A stretch of 64,000 nt of DNA from Anaerolineae bacterium (GCA_018432315.1 JAHDLB010000043.1:34775-98774), one strand, 5' to 3'; positions 23,995-32,777 are shown, numbered from the stretch's first letter. Numbers and translations: made by a program. The notes: generated by a model not told the origin, from the letters alone.

Positions 23995-26900
23995 GCCACC
24001 TCCTCGCCGGGCTGCGGCCCGTCACCGGCACCGGGTTTCTGGCGGTACGCGCGCGACACGCGGCACAGCGGGCCGAACTCGCAGTAGCTGACGCACTTGC
24101 CGCCGTCGAGTTTGCGCGGCTGGACCGGGAAGCGCCCCTCCCGCGCGGCCAGGACGTGGGCGTGCAGGTGCGCCTGCGCCTGCGCGATCTCGCCGTCCTG
24201 GGCGGCGACTTCGCCGCTGGAGTCGCGGTTGGTGATGTGCCAGAACACGCCCCCGGCCACGCTCAGGCCGCCGTCGATCTGCGCCACGACGTCCTGGGCG
24301 GCCAGCAGGTAGATCAGCATCTGGAAGTCGATCCCGGCGGCCATGTCCGACGCGGAGCGCCGGGCCGAACCGGTCTTGTAGTCGATCACGATGGCGTGCT
24401 GGCCCACCACGTCGATCCGGTCGATCTTGCCGCGGGCGCGCAGCGTCCCCGCCGGGCCGTCGATGCGCAGCGGCGGCTGGCCGCCGAAGCCGAACGCCGC
24501 TTCGTGAACCAGCGCGCGGCGCGATCCGGCAGCGCCCAGTTTGGCGATCGCGCTCCTGCCGCCGGGCTTGAAGGGGCCGGTCCCTTCGAAGTCCTGCCGG
24601 ACCAGCCACGTCAGGCGGCGCAGCATGTTCTCCTGCTCGTGCTGCCACACCGGGCCGGGCCGGAACGCGAACGTCTCCGGCGCGCTGGCGAAGACCTCGG
24701 CGGCCTCCTCGCCCAGGATCGCCAGGGCGCGGTCGGCGTTGTCCGGCGCGAAGTCCAGCCCTTCGGCGGCCAGCCGGCGGTAGGTGCGCTCCAGGATGGC
24801 GTGGTAGACCGAGCCGAGCTGGCGCACGTCGAGCCCTTCCTCCGGCTCGACCAGTTCCTCGAGGCCCAGCAGCCGCCCGGCGAAAAACCGGAACGGGCAC
24901 AGGCCGTAGTCGTTGAACTGGCTGGCGCTCCAGACGCGCTCGGGGCCCAGCCGCCGCGCGACGTGCTCGATCAGATCCGGCTCACCGAGCACGCCGGTGA
25001 AGGGGTCGAACCCGGCGGCGCGGTCCTCGCGGCGCGCCTCGATCGCCTGCCCGCGCAGCACGGCTCGCCAGCGATCGGTTGCCAGCAGGGCATTGTAGGC
25101 CGCCGCGGCGCTGGCGAGGTCGCCGGGGTGCTCGCCGCTGAAAATGGCCGCGGTGGCGACGGCGGCTTCGTCCAGGGTGGCGGCCTGGTGGAGGAGGGGC
25201 GCGCCGCCGACCGGCACGCGCTCGATTGCGCTGGCGGAAACGTCCACGATGGCGCGGACGGCGGCCCAGAATGGCGAGGGCGGGCAGGGGTTGCCCTTGT
25301 CGTCGATGGTGAACCGGCTGAGCGTCAGCGTGCGGCGGGCGAGGCCGATTGCCTGGTAGAACAGGCTGGCGTCGTCGGCGCGCTCACCCGCGGTCTGGAC
25401 GGGCAGGCCGCCCGCGGCCAGCGCCAGCCGCTCGCGGTCGCTGTAGAACACGTCCTGCGCATCCGGCGCGGGGAAGATGCCCTCCGCCAGCCCGAGCAGG
25501 AATACGTGATCGTGGGGCAGGCCGCGCGCTTCCAGGATGTCCGTCGCCAGCACGCGGCCCAACCGGCTCCGCCCGCCGGGCGGCACCACGGTCGCCTGAT
25601 CGACGGCCAGCGCCAGCTCGGCGCGGAAATCGGCCCACGCCAGCGGCTCAAGCTCGCCCGCTCCGGCCAGCAGGTCGTACGCGCCGCGCAGCCCGGACAG
25701 AATGCGCATGAATTCGCCCAGCGCCGTGACGTCGCGGGCGGCCCGTTCGGGGCCGGTCGTGGCGCGGATCCGCTCCAGCAGGTGCACGTGAGCGGGCGGC
25801 GCGGGGTCCGTCTCGACGCCGTGGGCGGCGTCCTCGGTGGCGGCTTGCGGGTCCGGCCCGATGAGCTGTTCGATCCAGGCGGTCAGTTCGGTGATCGTGC
25901 CGCGCGCCGGGGGCGTGACGCGATCCATGAAGCGCGCGAGCGCGTCCGCCAGCGCCGCCGCGTCCGGCGCGTTGTCCTCGTCGGGGCGCTCGCCGTCTTC
26001 GTCGGGCGGCGCGTGGCCGGCGGTGCGCAGGGTGTCGAGCCACGTGTCGCGCCCGCGCACGATCTGGCGCTCCATGCTGACCCGGCTCAATTGCGCGACC
26101 TGGTCGCGGGTCAGGTGGGGCGGGACGAAATAGGGGCTGTGCAGCGCGTCGAGCAGGTCGCGGCGGCGAAAGTCTCGCTCGTGCAGGTCGATCAGGTCGA
26201 GCAGCGCGGCCACTGCCGGATTCTCGCGGAGCGGCACGTCCTCGCGGACGACGAGCGGCACGTCGTAGGCCCTCGCCGTTTCGCGCAGGGCGCCGCTGTA
26301 CAGGTCCAGGCGGCGGGTGACGATCGCGATCGATTCCGGCGGCGCGCCGTCGAGCAGCAGGCGCTTGACGCGTCGCAGCACCGCGCTCACCTCGCGGCCC
26401 ACGTCCGGCGCTTCGATCAGGCGCAGGTCTTCCGCGCCGTCGTCGAGCGCGTGGACCGGGGCCGCGCTGTCGAAGACGTGCCCGACGAGGTGATCGAGGG
26501 CCGGGACGCGCGCGGTCGCGTCACATGGGTCGAGCGCCTGCTCGCGCCACAGGTCCCCGCCGGCAGCCAGCACGCGGCGCCGGGCCTGCTCGAAGCGCCG
26601 GAAGCGGCGCCCCTGGTGCGCGTTCGCGGCGCGCGTCAGGGTGAGGATGGTCTGCTTGGCGTGACGGGCCAGGGCGGTCAACAGCCGGGCGTGGATGTGG
26701 TTGAACTGGTCGAATCCGTCGATCACCAGCAGGTCCAGCGCCAGCGGGAGCCGCTCGGCGGCGTCCAGGTATTCGAGAGCCAGCCAGCCTGCGCCGTGCC
26801 GGTCGACGAGGTGTTTCTCGCGCAGGATGTCCTGGTAGCCGCGGTAAATCCGCGCCAGGTCGCGATCTTTCGGGCCGCGCGTTTCGGCCAGCGCGGCGAA

Positions 26901-27362
26901 GTTTTCGGGGAAGATCAGGGCCTGTTTCAGCTCGTGGATCAGGCCGGCGATCTGCCCGACGAAACCGGGCAGGCTGGCGACCTGCCCGAAAAGCTCCAGC
27001 TCGCCGCGGCGCTGTAAGCCACTGGCGACGTGGTGTAGAATGCGGTAGCGCGCCGTGCCCTCGATCTGGCGCTGGGGGTTGCCGGCCAGCTCCAACAGCC
27101 GGGCGTACAGGTGGTGAAAGTTGTAGAATTCCACGCCGAACTGGACGCCATCGTCGCTGTGGGCGACGAGGCGCTCGCGAAAGGCGTGGATCTGCTCGTT
27201 GGTCGCCAGCACCACCCAGATCGTGTTGAATGCCGAGCCCATCCGGCGCGCGTCGACGATGGCGTCCAGCGCGGCCCGGGTCTTGCCGCAGCCCACCGGC
27301 CCGGTGATAATCGCGGCGTCGGGCGGGAGATCGAGATCGAAGATGTCGTCGGCGAAGTTCAT
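23991..27362 (-). CDS. addB: AddB-type helicase-nuclease subunit with probable iron-sulfur site
   Basis: 1123 residues. An N-terminal P-loop (AAIITGPVGCGKTRAALDA) opens a UvrD-like but degenerate helicase core typical of AddB, with SRLGRVLATDILEARGLPHDHVFLLGLAEG as a conserved AddB/RecC-like block. The C-terminal nuclease domain has LGSVYHAILERTYR, GKIDRIDVVGQHAIVIDYKTGS and DFQMLIYLLAA. A Cys in YGLCPFRFFAG plus three in KCVSYCEFGPLCR match the four-cysteine Fe-S staple of AddB nucleases, though with CX3CX5C spacing. ATG 27362 has AAGGAG upstream. It is the first gene of the six-gene operon. Assignment to AddB rather than another RecB-like protein rests on this architecture and the partner gene. 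Confidence 0.85.
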   Translation of the reverse strand: MNFADDIFDLDLPPDAAIITGPVGCGKTRAALDAIVDARRMGSAFNTIWVVLATNEQIHAFRERLVAHSDDGVQFGVEFYNFHHLYARLLELAGNPQRQIEGTARYRILHHVASGLQRRGELELFGQVASLPGFVGQIAGLIHELKQALIFPENFAALAETRGPKDRDLARIYRGYQDILREKHLVDRHGAGWLALEYLDAAERLPLALDLLVIDGFDQFNHIHARLLTALARHAKQTILTLTRAANAHQGRRFRRFEQARRRVLAAGGDLWREQALDPCDATARVPALDHLVGHVFDSAAPVHALDDGAEDLRLIEAPDVGREVSAVLRRVKRLLLDGAPPESIAIVTRRLDLYSGALRETARAYDVPLVVREDVPLRENPAVAALLDLIDLHERDFRRRDLLDALHSPYFVPPHLTRDQVAQLSRVSMERQIVRGRDTWLDTLRTAGHAPPDEDGERPDEDNAPDAAALADALARFMDRVTPPARGTITELTAWIEQLIGPDPQAATEDAAHGVETDPAPPAHVHLLERIRATTGPERAARDVTALGEFMRILSGLRGAYDLLAGAGELEPLAWADFRAELALAVDQATVVPPGGRSRLGRVLATDILEARGLPHDHVFLLGLAEGIFPAPDAQDVFYSDRERLALAAGGLPVQTAGERADDASLFYQAIGLARRTLTLSRFTIDDKGNPCPPSPFWAAVRAIVDVSASAIERVPVGGAPLLHQAATLDEAAVATAAIFSGEHPGDLASAAAAYNALLATDRWRAVLRGQAIEARREDRAAGFDPFTGVLGEPDLIEHVARRLGPERVWSASQFNDYGLCPFRFFAGRLLGLEELVEPEEGLDVRQLGSVYHAILERTYRRLAAEGLDFAPDNADRALAILGEEAAEVFASAPETFAFRPGPVWQHEQENMLRRLTWLVRQDFEGTGPFKPGGRSAIAKLGAAGSRRALVHEAAFGFGGQPPLRIDGPAGTLRARGKIDRIDVVGQHAIVIDYKTGSARRSASDMAAGIDFQMLIYLLAAQDVVAQIDGGLSVAGGVFWHITNRDSSGEVAAQDGEIAQAQAHLHAHVLAAREGRFPVQPRKLDGGKCVSYCEFGPLCRVSRAYRQKPGAGDGPQPGEEVA

Positions 27363-27562
27363 GCTACGCTCCTTCACCGGCGAGTGTAGTGGGTCTGGCG
27401 GCAAAGGGCAAACGCGGCGCGTCCTGACCAGTCTGCACGCTCGGCGCGTACAACAGGATGGCGCGCGCTCCGGATTCGTTGACAAACCGTCATTTCGTGT
27501 TCAAACTTATGTTCGCATATCCTCACCGTCTCTGCGGAGTCTAATCGGGAGATAACAACATC

Positions 27563-28198
27563 ATGATCGAGGGCAAACTGGTCGATCTCGTCCCATTCGA
27601 GGACGATTTCGCGATCCACATGGAAACGTGGATGAACGAGGAAGCGTGGTTTCGGGCGCGGCTCTGGGAGCGGCGTGAGCCACACACCGAGGACGACGTC
27701 AAGAAATTCATCGAGAAGATGGAGAAGAGTGAGCGCGGCGCGCTGATTGGCTTCCAGAGCAAAGACGGCGACCCGATCGGCGGCGTGATCTTCGACCACG
27801 AGTGGCAGCGGGTGCGCAAGGCCGACGCGATGTTCTTCGCGGGGGATACCCGCTACGAGGGCACCGACGAGCATCTCGACGGGCTGCTGATGCTGCTGCG
27901 CTACTGCTTCGAGACGCGCAACCTGCACCGCCTGGACGCGTCCGCGCTGGCCTTCGACGAGGTGAGGATCGACCTGCTGCGCCGCGCCGGGTTCGTCCAC
28001 GAGGGCACGCTGCGCCAGCACATCCGCTACGATGGCGATTACGTCGACGTCGAGATGTTCGGCATTCTGGCCGAGGATTGGCCGGGCTACGAGCAGAAAG
28101 TGGCCGCGCTGGACCTGCAGCCGAGCGGCATCGAGCCGAAGCCCAAGCCCGAAAAGAAGGACGATAAAGAAACAGAAGCGGGCGAGGCCAAATCGTGA
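27563..28198 (+). CDS. GNAT-fold acetyltransferase homologue with altered CoA loop (array gene 1 of 5)
   Basis: 211 residues. It is related to the RimJ/RimL type of N-acetyltransferase but the most divergent of five consecutive GNAT genes. The fold markers ALIGFQSKDGDPIGGVIFDH and NLHRLDASALAFDEVRIDLLRRAGFVHEGTLR are clear. The acetyl-CoA pyrophosphate loop, YWGGGYGTDAL in the others, is here RYEGTDEHLDGL, with the glycines lost. The C-terminal 25 residues are a Lys/Glu/Pro-rich tail. ATG 27563 follows a 200-base divergent gap. It may bind CoA poorly or be a non-catalytic partner. The substrate is unknown for all five. Confidence 0.78.
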   Translation: MIEGKLVDLVPFEDDFAIHMETWMNEEAWFRARLWERREPHTEDDVKKFIEKMEKSERGALIGFQSKDGDPIGGVIFDHEWQRVRKADAMFFAGDTRYEGTDEHLDGLLMLLRYCFETRNLHRLDASALAFDEVRIDLLRRAGFVHEGTLRQHIRYDGDYVDVEMFGILAEDWPGYEQKVAALDLQPSGIEPKPKPEKKDDKETEAGEAKS

Positions 28199-28226
28199 TC
28201 CGGCGGACGAGGCAGGGGATCAACCC

Positions 28227-28838
28227 ATGACCACTCTACACGGCCTGCTGGTCGACCTGGAACCGTTCGTGCCGGCGTTCCACCAGGAGAAGATGCATGC
28301 CTATTGGAACAACGAGTCGCGCCTGTGGGCGACGATGGGCGACTGCGAGCCGACCACGCGCGCCCAGATCGCGCGCATCCACGAGGAGCGCAGCGGCGCC
28401 CGCGAGCGGGGCTACACCGGCGTCCACTTCATGATGCGCGCCAGGGACGGCAATATCATCGGCTCGATCGGCCTCAACTGGGTGGACTACTGGAACCGCA
28501 CGGCATGGCTGGGCGCGTGGATTGGCGAGAAGGACTACTGGGGCGGCGGGCACGGCACCGACGCGCTGCTGCTGACCGTCGATTACGCGTTTCGCTGGCT
28601 GGATATGCGCCGCCTGTGCCTGGGGACGATGGACATCAACGAGCGCGCCCAGCGCAACGTGGAGAAGGCCGGCTTCCGGTTCGAGACGCGCGAGCGCAAG
28701 GCGGCCCTGGTCAACGGGCGCTGGATCGATGCCCTGAACTACGGCCTGCTACGCGACGACTGGCCGGGCCGCGAGGCCCTGGTCGACCAGTTGGGGCTGC
28801 GCGAGAAGGCCGAGCGACGTTACGGAAAGGGTGATTGA
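28227..28838 (+). CDS. GNAT acetyltransferase, RimJ/RimL type (array gene 2 of 5)
   Basis: 203 residues. The acetyl-CoA loop is DYWGGGHGTDALLLTVDYAF, followed by LDMRRLCLGTMDINERAQRNVEKAGFRFETRERKA, the usual beta-bulge and C-terminal part of the fold. The N-terminal LHGLLVDLEPFVP replaces the VDLVPYG seen in genes 3 to 5. ATG 28227 begins the conserved region, 28 bases after gene 1. Likely N-acetylates an amino group of a protein or small molecule; the sequence does not identify which. Confidence 0.85.
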   Translation: MTTLHGLLVDLEPFVPAFHQEKMHAYWNNESRLWATMGDCEPTTRAQIARIHEERSGARERGYTGVHFMMRARDGNIIGSIGLNWVDYWNRTAWLGAWIGEKDYWGGGHGTDALLLTVDYAFRWLDMRRLCLGTMDINERAQRNVEKAGFRFETRERKAALVNGRWIDALNYGLLRDDWPGREALVDQLGLREKAERRYGKGD

Positions 28839-28839
28839 G

Positions 28840-29427
28840 ATGCTAGAGGGGTTGCTGGTCGATCTGGTACCCTATGGGAAGGCATTCACCGACCTGGAGC
28901 ATAAGTGGCGGAACAACGACTCGTCGTTCTTCGGCAGCGGCGGCGACCGGTATTTCGCGACCAGGGCGATGGTCCGGCGGCATATGGAGCGCTGGGCCGA
29001 GGAACGCGAGCGCGGCGCCGACGATGACGTGGCGTTCGGGATCCGGACCAAGGACGGCGAGCCGATCGGCTTCATCGGCATCAACTGGATGGTACCGTAC
29101 CACCGGCTGGCGATGCTGGGCGCCAAGATCGGCGAGCCGGAATACTGGGGCGGCGGTTATGGCACCGACGCGCTGCTGCTGTTGCTCGAATACGCCTTCG
29201 ACTGGCTGGACATCCACAAGGCGTGGCTGATGACGACGACCATGAACCGGCGCGTGATGCGCCAGATGGAAAAAGTCGGCTTCACGCTCGAAGCACAGCA
29301 GCGCCGGGCCGCGCTGGCCGACGGCGTGTGGTACGACTGGCTGGCCTACGGCCTGCTGCGCGAGGAATGGCCGGGCCGCGCCGCCGTGATCGAGCGTATC
29401 GGCCTGCGGGCGCGAGAGGAAGTGTGA
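28840..29427 (+). CDS. GNAT acetyltransferase, RimJ/RimL type (array gene 3 of 5)
   Basis: 195 residues starting MLEGLLVDLVPYGKAF. The CoA loop is EYWGGGYGTDALLLLLEYAF and the C-terminal half reads RRVMRQMEKVGFTLEAQQR. I choose ATG 28840, three codons after an in-frame GTG, because GGAAAGG is nine bases upstream and the paralogues begin at the same point. The preceding stop codon is one base away, so translation is coupled. It is closest to genes 4 and 5. Confidence 0.87.
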   Translation: MLEGLLVDLVPYGKAFTDLEHKWRNNDSSFFGSGGDRYFATRAMVRRHMERWAEERERGADDDVAFGIRTKDGEPIGFIGINWMVPYHRLAMLGAKIGEPEYWGGGYGTDALLLLLEYAFDWLDIHKAWLMTTTMNRRVMRQMEKVGFTLEAQQRRAALADGVWYDWLAYGLLREEWPGRAAVIERIGLRAREEV

Positions 29428-29430
29428 GCG

Positions 29431-30021
29431 ATGCTGCTTGAGGGGCTGTTGGTCGATCTCGTGCCGTATGGGGACGCGTTCAAAAAGCTGGAGCATCGCT
29501 GGAACAACAGCGAGGCCGTGTTCTGGGCCAGTGTGGGCGACCGGCGCGTGGTGTCCAGAGCCAGCATCGAGCGCTGGCAGCAGGAAAGCGCTGAGCGCGC
29601 GGAGCAAGGCCCGCGCCACAGCGTGTGGTTCGGCATTCGCACCAAAGACGGCACGCCGATCGGCGACATGGCGCTCAACTGGGTGCTGCCGCATCACCGG
29701 CTGGGGATGCTCGGCGCGATGATCGGCGAGCCGGACTACTGGGGCGGCGGCTATGGCACCGACGCGCTGCTGCTGATCGTGGACTACGCGTTCGACTGGC
29801 TCGATTTCCACAAGCTGTGGTTGGGGACGATGGCGTCCAATGTGCGCGCGCAGCGCAACGTCGAAAAAGCCGGGTTCAAGCTCGAAGCGCGCCGCCGCCA
29901 GGAAATGTACGCCGATGGCGAGTGGGTCGATCACCTGCTGTACGGCCTGCTGCGCGAGGAGTGGCCGGGCCGCGAGGCGATGGTCGCCCGGCTGGGCCTG
30001 AAAACCCGGAAGGAAGGGTGA
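29431..30021 (+). CDS. GNAT acetyltransferase, RimJ/RimL type (array gene 4 of 5)
   Basis: 196 residues starting MLLEGLLVDLVPYGDAF. The CoA loop is DYWGGGYGTDALLLIVDYAF and the later part VRAQRNVEKAGFKLEARRR. It starts three bases after gene 3. The QRNVEKAGF variant is shared with gene 2, whereas genes 3 and 5 have RQMEK, so the copies are not a simple linear duplication series. Substrate unknown. Confidence 0.87.
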   Translation: MLLEGLLVDLVPYGDAFKKLEHRWNNSEAVFWASVGDRRVVSRASIERWQQESAERAEQGPRHSVWFGIRTKDGTPIGDMALNWVLPHHRLGMLGAMIGEPDYWGGGYGTDALLLIVDYAFDWLDFHKLWLGTMASNVRAQRNVEKAGFKLEARRRQEMYADGEWVDHLLYGLLREEWPGREAMVARLGLKTRKEG

Positions 30022-30024
30022 GCG

Positions 30025-30597
30025 ATGCTGGAGGGGCTGCTGGTCGATCTGGTGCCTTACGGCAAGCGCTTCATGGAGAACGCGCATCGCTGGGCCAACA
30101 ACGATTCGGGCTTCTGGGCCGGCATGGGCCGGCGCGAATTCGTGACGCAGGCCCAGATAGAGGCCGAGTACCGCGAATGGCGCGAGTCGAACAGGCCGGA
30201 GACGGGCGTTGCGTTCGGCGTGCAAACCAAGGACGGCAAGCCGCTGGGGTACTTCGGGATCAACTTCCTGTCGTATCACAGCCGGGTGGCGAACCTGGGC
30301 GCGAACATCGGCGAGCCGGACTACTGGGGCGGTGGCTATGGCACCGACGCGCTGCTGCTGCTCCTCGATTACGCGTTCGACACGCTCGACATGCGCCGCG
30401 TGTGGCTGATCACGATGACGCTCAACGAGCGCGTGCTGCGCCAGATGGAGAAGATCGGCTTTCTGTTGGAGGCGCGCCAGCGCAAGGCCACCATCGCGGA
30501 CGGCGTGCCGTATGACGTGGTGGTGTACGGCCTGCTGCGTGAGGAGTGGCCGGGCCGCGTGGCGATGATCGACAGGCTGGGGCTGCGCGCGCGGTAG
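30025..30597 (+). CDS. GNAT acetyltransferase, RimJ/RimL type (array gene 5 of 5)
   Basis: 190 residues starting MLEGLLVDLVPYGKRF, with DYWGGGYGTDALLLLLDYAF as the CoA loop and RVLRQMEKIGFLLEARQRK after it. It starts three bases after gene 4 with AAGGAAGGG as ribosome site. A strong terminator 31 bases past its stop closes the array. Substrate unknown. Confidence 0.87.
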   Translation: MLEGLLVDLVPYGKRFMENAHRWANNDSGFWAGMGRREFVTQAQIEAEYREWRESNRPETGVAFGVQTKDGKPLGYFGINFLSYHSRVANLGANIGEPDYWGGGYGTDALLLLLDYAFDTLDMRRVWLITMTLNERVLRQMEKIGFLLEARQRKATIADGVPYDVVVYGLLREEWPGRVAMIDRLGLRAR

Positions 30598-30628
30598 GTG
30601 GACGCGGGCGCTCGAAACGAACGATGGC

Positions 30629-30656
30629 AGGGCCGGCGATTAGACCGGCTCTTTTT
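30629..30656 (+). terminator. intrinsic terminator of the GNAT array
   Basis: An 8-base stem (AGGGCCGG with CCGGCTCT, one G-U pair) around an 8-base loop runs into TTTTT. It ends the five-gene transcript before the next promoter. Confidence 0.88.
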
Positions 30657-30736
30657 GCGCCCTCGTCAATTTGCTCCGGGCGAGGGGCGACAGTAAGCTA
30701 GAGTCAAATCTATTCTTCGTTGAGCGAGGCAGGCCG

Positions 30737-32224
30737 ATGAAAACCAGATGGTTGGTGGTCGTGGTGATGGCCCTGATGGTGGTGGCAGCCCCGGCGAGCG
30801 CGCAGGAACCGCTGCCGAGCATCGTGACGTTCGAGGCCGACCTGGCGTCGGTCGCGGTGCAGGATGCCGAGTCCGGCACGATGACGGCGACGATGTCCTG
30901 GCACACGGTCGGCGTCACGGCGGATTACCGCCTGCGCCTGCATACCTACCGGCTGAACGCCTGGGAGCTGGTGTTCGACGAGAACAGCGTCCCGTTGGAG
31001 CCGGTCGGCGCGCGCGAGGTGACGATCCGCCACCCGCTGAATTTCGGGCCGCCGACGTTCCTGCTGTCGATCGTGGATGCCCAGTCGCGCATCGTCGACC
31101 AGCGCACGCTGTCGATCCCGTATGAACTCGACGAGGAGCGCGTCCCGGCGATCCAGACCTTCACGGCCAACACGCTGGCCGTCGAGGCCAACGCGCTCTC
31201 GCAAGGGATGGCGCGGGTCACGGTCGCCTGGACCGTCGCCGACCGCCTGCCCGCGTCGAATCTCGTCTTCGAGCAGGTCTTCGCCGACGAGTCGGTCGTC
31301 TCGATAGAGCTGCCGCGCGCCAACCGCTGGATTCCGTCGTTGGGCGAGGGGCCGGTTGCCCCGGTGGGCCGCGCCGGCGCGACCGCGGTCATGCTGCGCC
31401 TCAGCGTGGTGGATGTGGTGACCGGCGAGGTATACGACGAGGCGGAGCTTTCGCTGGGCGTGACCGGCGTGGTGACCGAGTCGTTCGTCCAGGCGCCGCC
31501 GACCACGACCCCGCCGGGCGGCGAGGTGATCGCCTTCACGGCCCAGCCGGACCTGGTGAACCCCGGCGCGGCGGTGACGCTGAGCTGGGAGATCGAGGGG
31601 ACGGGCGGCGTGATCATCGAGCAGAGCGTGCCGAACATGACGCTGGTCGAAACGGTGGTGACGGCGCAGTCGCCGAAAGGCTCAGCCACAGTCTACCTGC
31701 CGGACTACGCGGCCTACAGCGTCGATTACACGCTGTACACGGCCAATCGCGGATCGAGCGCGACCGCCGTCGTCGAGATCAACTGCCCGTACACGTTCTT
31801 CTTCGGCCAGGCCGACGGGTGCCCGTCCGGTGAAGCGCGCGAGGTCGAGGCGGCTTACGAGGAGTTCGAGGGCGGGATCATGGTGTGGCGCGGCGACACG
31901 CGCGAGATTTACGTGTTCTACGATGACGGCACCGCGTCGTACTTCCTCGAAGCGAATTACGCCGGGATGCCGGAGCGCCCGGCGGACGCCATGCCGCCCC
32001 TGGACCGCTACGCGCCGGTGAGCGGGTTTGGACGCGTCTGGTCGAACGCGCCGGGTGTGCGCGACAGGCTGGGCTGGGCGCTGATGACGGAGCAGGGCTA
32101 CACCATGACAATCCAGCCGGTGGCCGTCACGCGGACGCCGCCGCCGGAGTTCTCGTTCTTTCTGCGGCTGCCGGACGGCAGCGTTGTGGGCAGCGGGTTT
32201 GGCGTCTGGCGCACGATCTCGTAG
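30737..32224 (+). CDS. secreted multi-domain beta-rich protein of unknown function
   Basis: 495 residues from ATG 30737. A signal peptide ends at ASAQEP (residue about 23). Several immunoglobulin-like stretches follow; the clearest is VIAFTAQPDLVNPGAAVTLSWEIEGTGG, a pattern common in bacterial surface Ig-like repeats. The C-terminal third has two cysteines (NCPYTFFFGQADGCPSGEA) and a domain with VWRGDTREIYVFYDDGTASYF, then PVSGFGRVWSNAPGVRDRLGWAL, which looks like a small surface domain reused in secreted proteins. There are no catalytic residues that I can identify. A possible promoter is TTGCTC (30671) with TAAGCT (30694). The function is unknown. Confidence 0.72.
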   Translation: MKTRWLVVVVMALMVVAAPASAQEPLPSIVTFEADLASVAVQDAESGTMTATMSWHTVGVTADYRLRLHTYRLNAWELVFDENSVPLEPVGAREVTIRHPLNFGPPTFLLSIVDAQSRIVDQRTLSIPYELDEERVPAIQTFTANTLAVEANALSQGMARVTVAWTVADRLPASNLVFEQVFADESVVSIELPRANRWIPSLGEGPVAPVGRAGATAVMLRLSVVDVVTGEVYDEAELSLGVTGVVTESFVQAPPTTTPPGGEVIAFTAQPDLVNPGAAVTLSWEIEGTGGVIIEQSVPNMTLVETVVTAQSPKGSATVYLPDYAAYSVDYTLYTANRGSSATAVVEINCPYTFFFGQADGCPSGEAREVEAAYEEFEGGIMVWRGDTREIYVFYDDGTASYFLEANYAGMPERPADAMPPLDRYAPVSGFGRVWSNAPGVRDRLGWALMTEQGYTMTIQPVAVTRTPPPEFSFFLRLPDGSVVGSGFGVWRTIS

Positions 32225-32229
32225 CGCGC

Positions 32230-32610
32230 TCAGGCGGGCGGATTCGCGATCATGACGTGATCGAGCGCCTTCTCGATGTGGTCCAGTGTAGGCGGTTTCA
32301 ACAGGTACGCGTTTGCCCCGGCGGCAAACGCGTCGCGCTTCATGGTGGGCGACTCTTCGGCGGTGATGATGACGACCGGCACCTGGGCGGTCAGCGGATC
32401 GCGGCGCAGGAAGCGGAGCACCTCCAGGCCGTTCACGCCGGGCATGTTGATGTCCATGAGGATGACGTCGGGGATGACCTGATTGAGATGCTGCAGGGCG
32501 CTGCGCGGTCCCAGGGCGACCGCGACGGTATGGCCCAGCACCCGGACCTGAGCCGCCAGGCTTTCGGCGGTCCGGCGATCATCTTCGACGATTAGCACGT
32601 TGTATAGCAT
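32230..32610 (-). CDS. single-domain response regulator (CheY-like)
   Basis: 126 residues, receiver domain only. The acidic pocket is Glu9-Asp10-Asp11 (LIVEDDRR), the phosphorylation site Asp53 (ILMDINMPG), the switch Thr is in VVIITAEE, and the conserved Lys is in YLLKPP. ATG 32610 has AGGACGCGGA upstream; the longer in-frame start is rejected. With no output domain it must act through protein contacts or phosphotransfer. No kinase is adjacent; the nearest is at 40.8 kb. Confidence 0.9.
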   Translation of the reverse strand: MLYNVLIVEDDRRTAESLAAQVRVLGHTVAVALGPRSALQHLNQVIPDVILMDINMPGVNGLEVLRFLRRDPLTAQVPVVIITAEESPTMKRDAFAAGANAYLLKPPTLDHIEKALDHVMIANPPA

Positions 32611-32651
32611 TCCGCGTCCTTTTGTGGCGTGGGGTAGTTCAGCCTGGCACC

Positions 32652-32660
32652 ATTGTAGCA
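32652..32660 (-). promoter_or_regulatory. extended -10 for the single-domain response regulator
   Basis: TGCTACAAT on the minus strand, about 42 bases upstream of ATG 32610. The same string, TGCTACAAT, precedes the gene at 50.2 kb. Confidence 0.5.
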
Positions 32661-32771
32661 TAGGGTCGGCGCTGTGAATGGGCGCACAAGGGCCGAACGC
32701 CCCGATTTTATGGAAAATTCACGAAACCCAAACCGGGCGCGCGGGATGTGCGCCTGCCGGCACGATTAGGC

Positions 32772-32777
32772 TATAAT
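32772..32777 (+). promoter_or_regulatory. -10 element upstream of the GH57 amylase gene
   Basis: Consensus TATAAT, 54 bases before ATG 32832. GTGCGC at 32748-32753 with an 18-base spacer is a plausible -35, one base off the TTGCGC seen elsewhere in this window. Confidence 0.55.

Noticed and set aside
23717..24031. In-frame N-terminal extension of AddA
   Set aside because: It would run through the coupled 85-residue membrane protein gene. The conserved AddA sequence begins at ATG 23716.
24156..27017. A 953-codon plus-strand frame opposite addB
   Set aside because: Same antisense artefact; no motif, and addB motifs on the other strand are clear.
27363..27485. In-frame N-terminal extension of AddB
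   Set aside because: The extra residues are unconserved in character, and ATG 27362 has a proper AAGGAG site and begins just before the P-loop region.
27479..27513. Perfect TTGACA before the GNAT array
   Set aside because: The only -10-like string (TATGTT) is 23 bases away, too far for a standard promoter, so not called.
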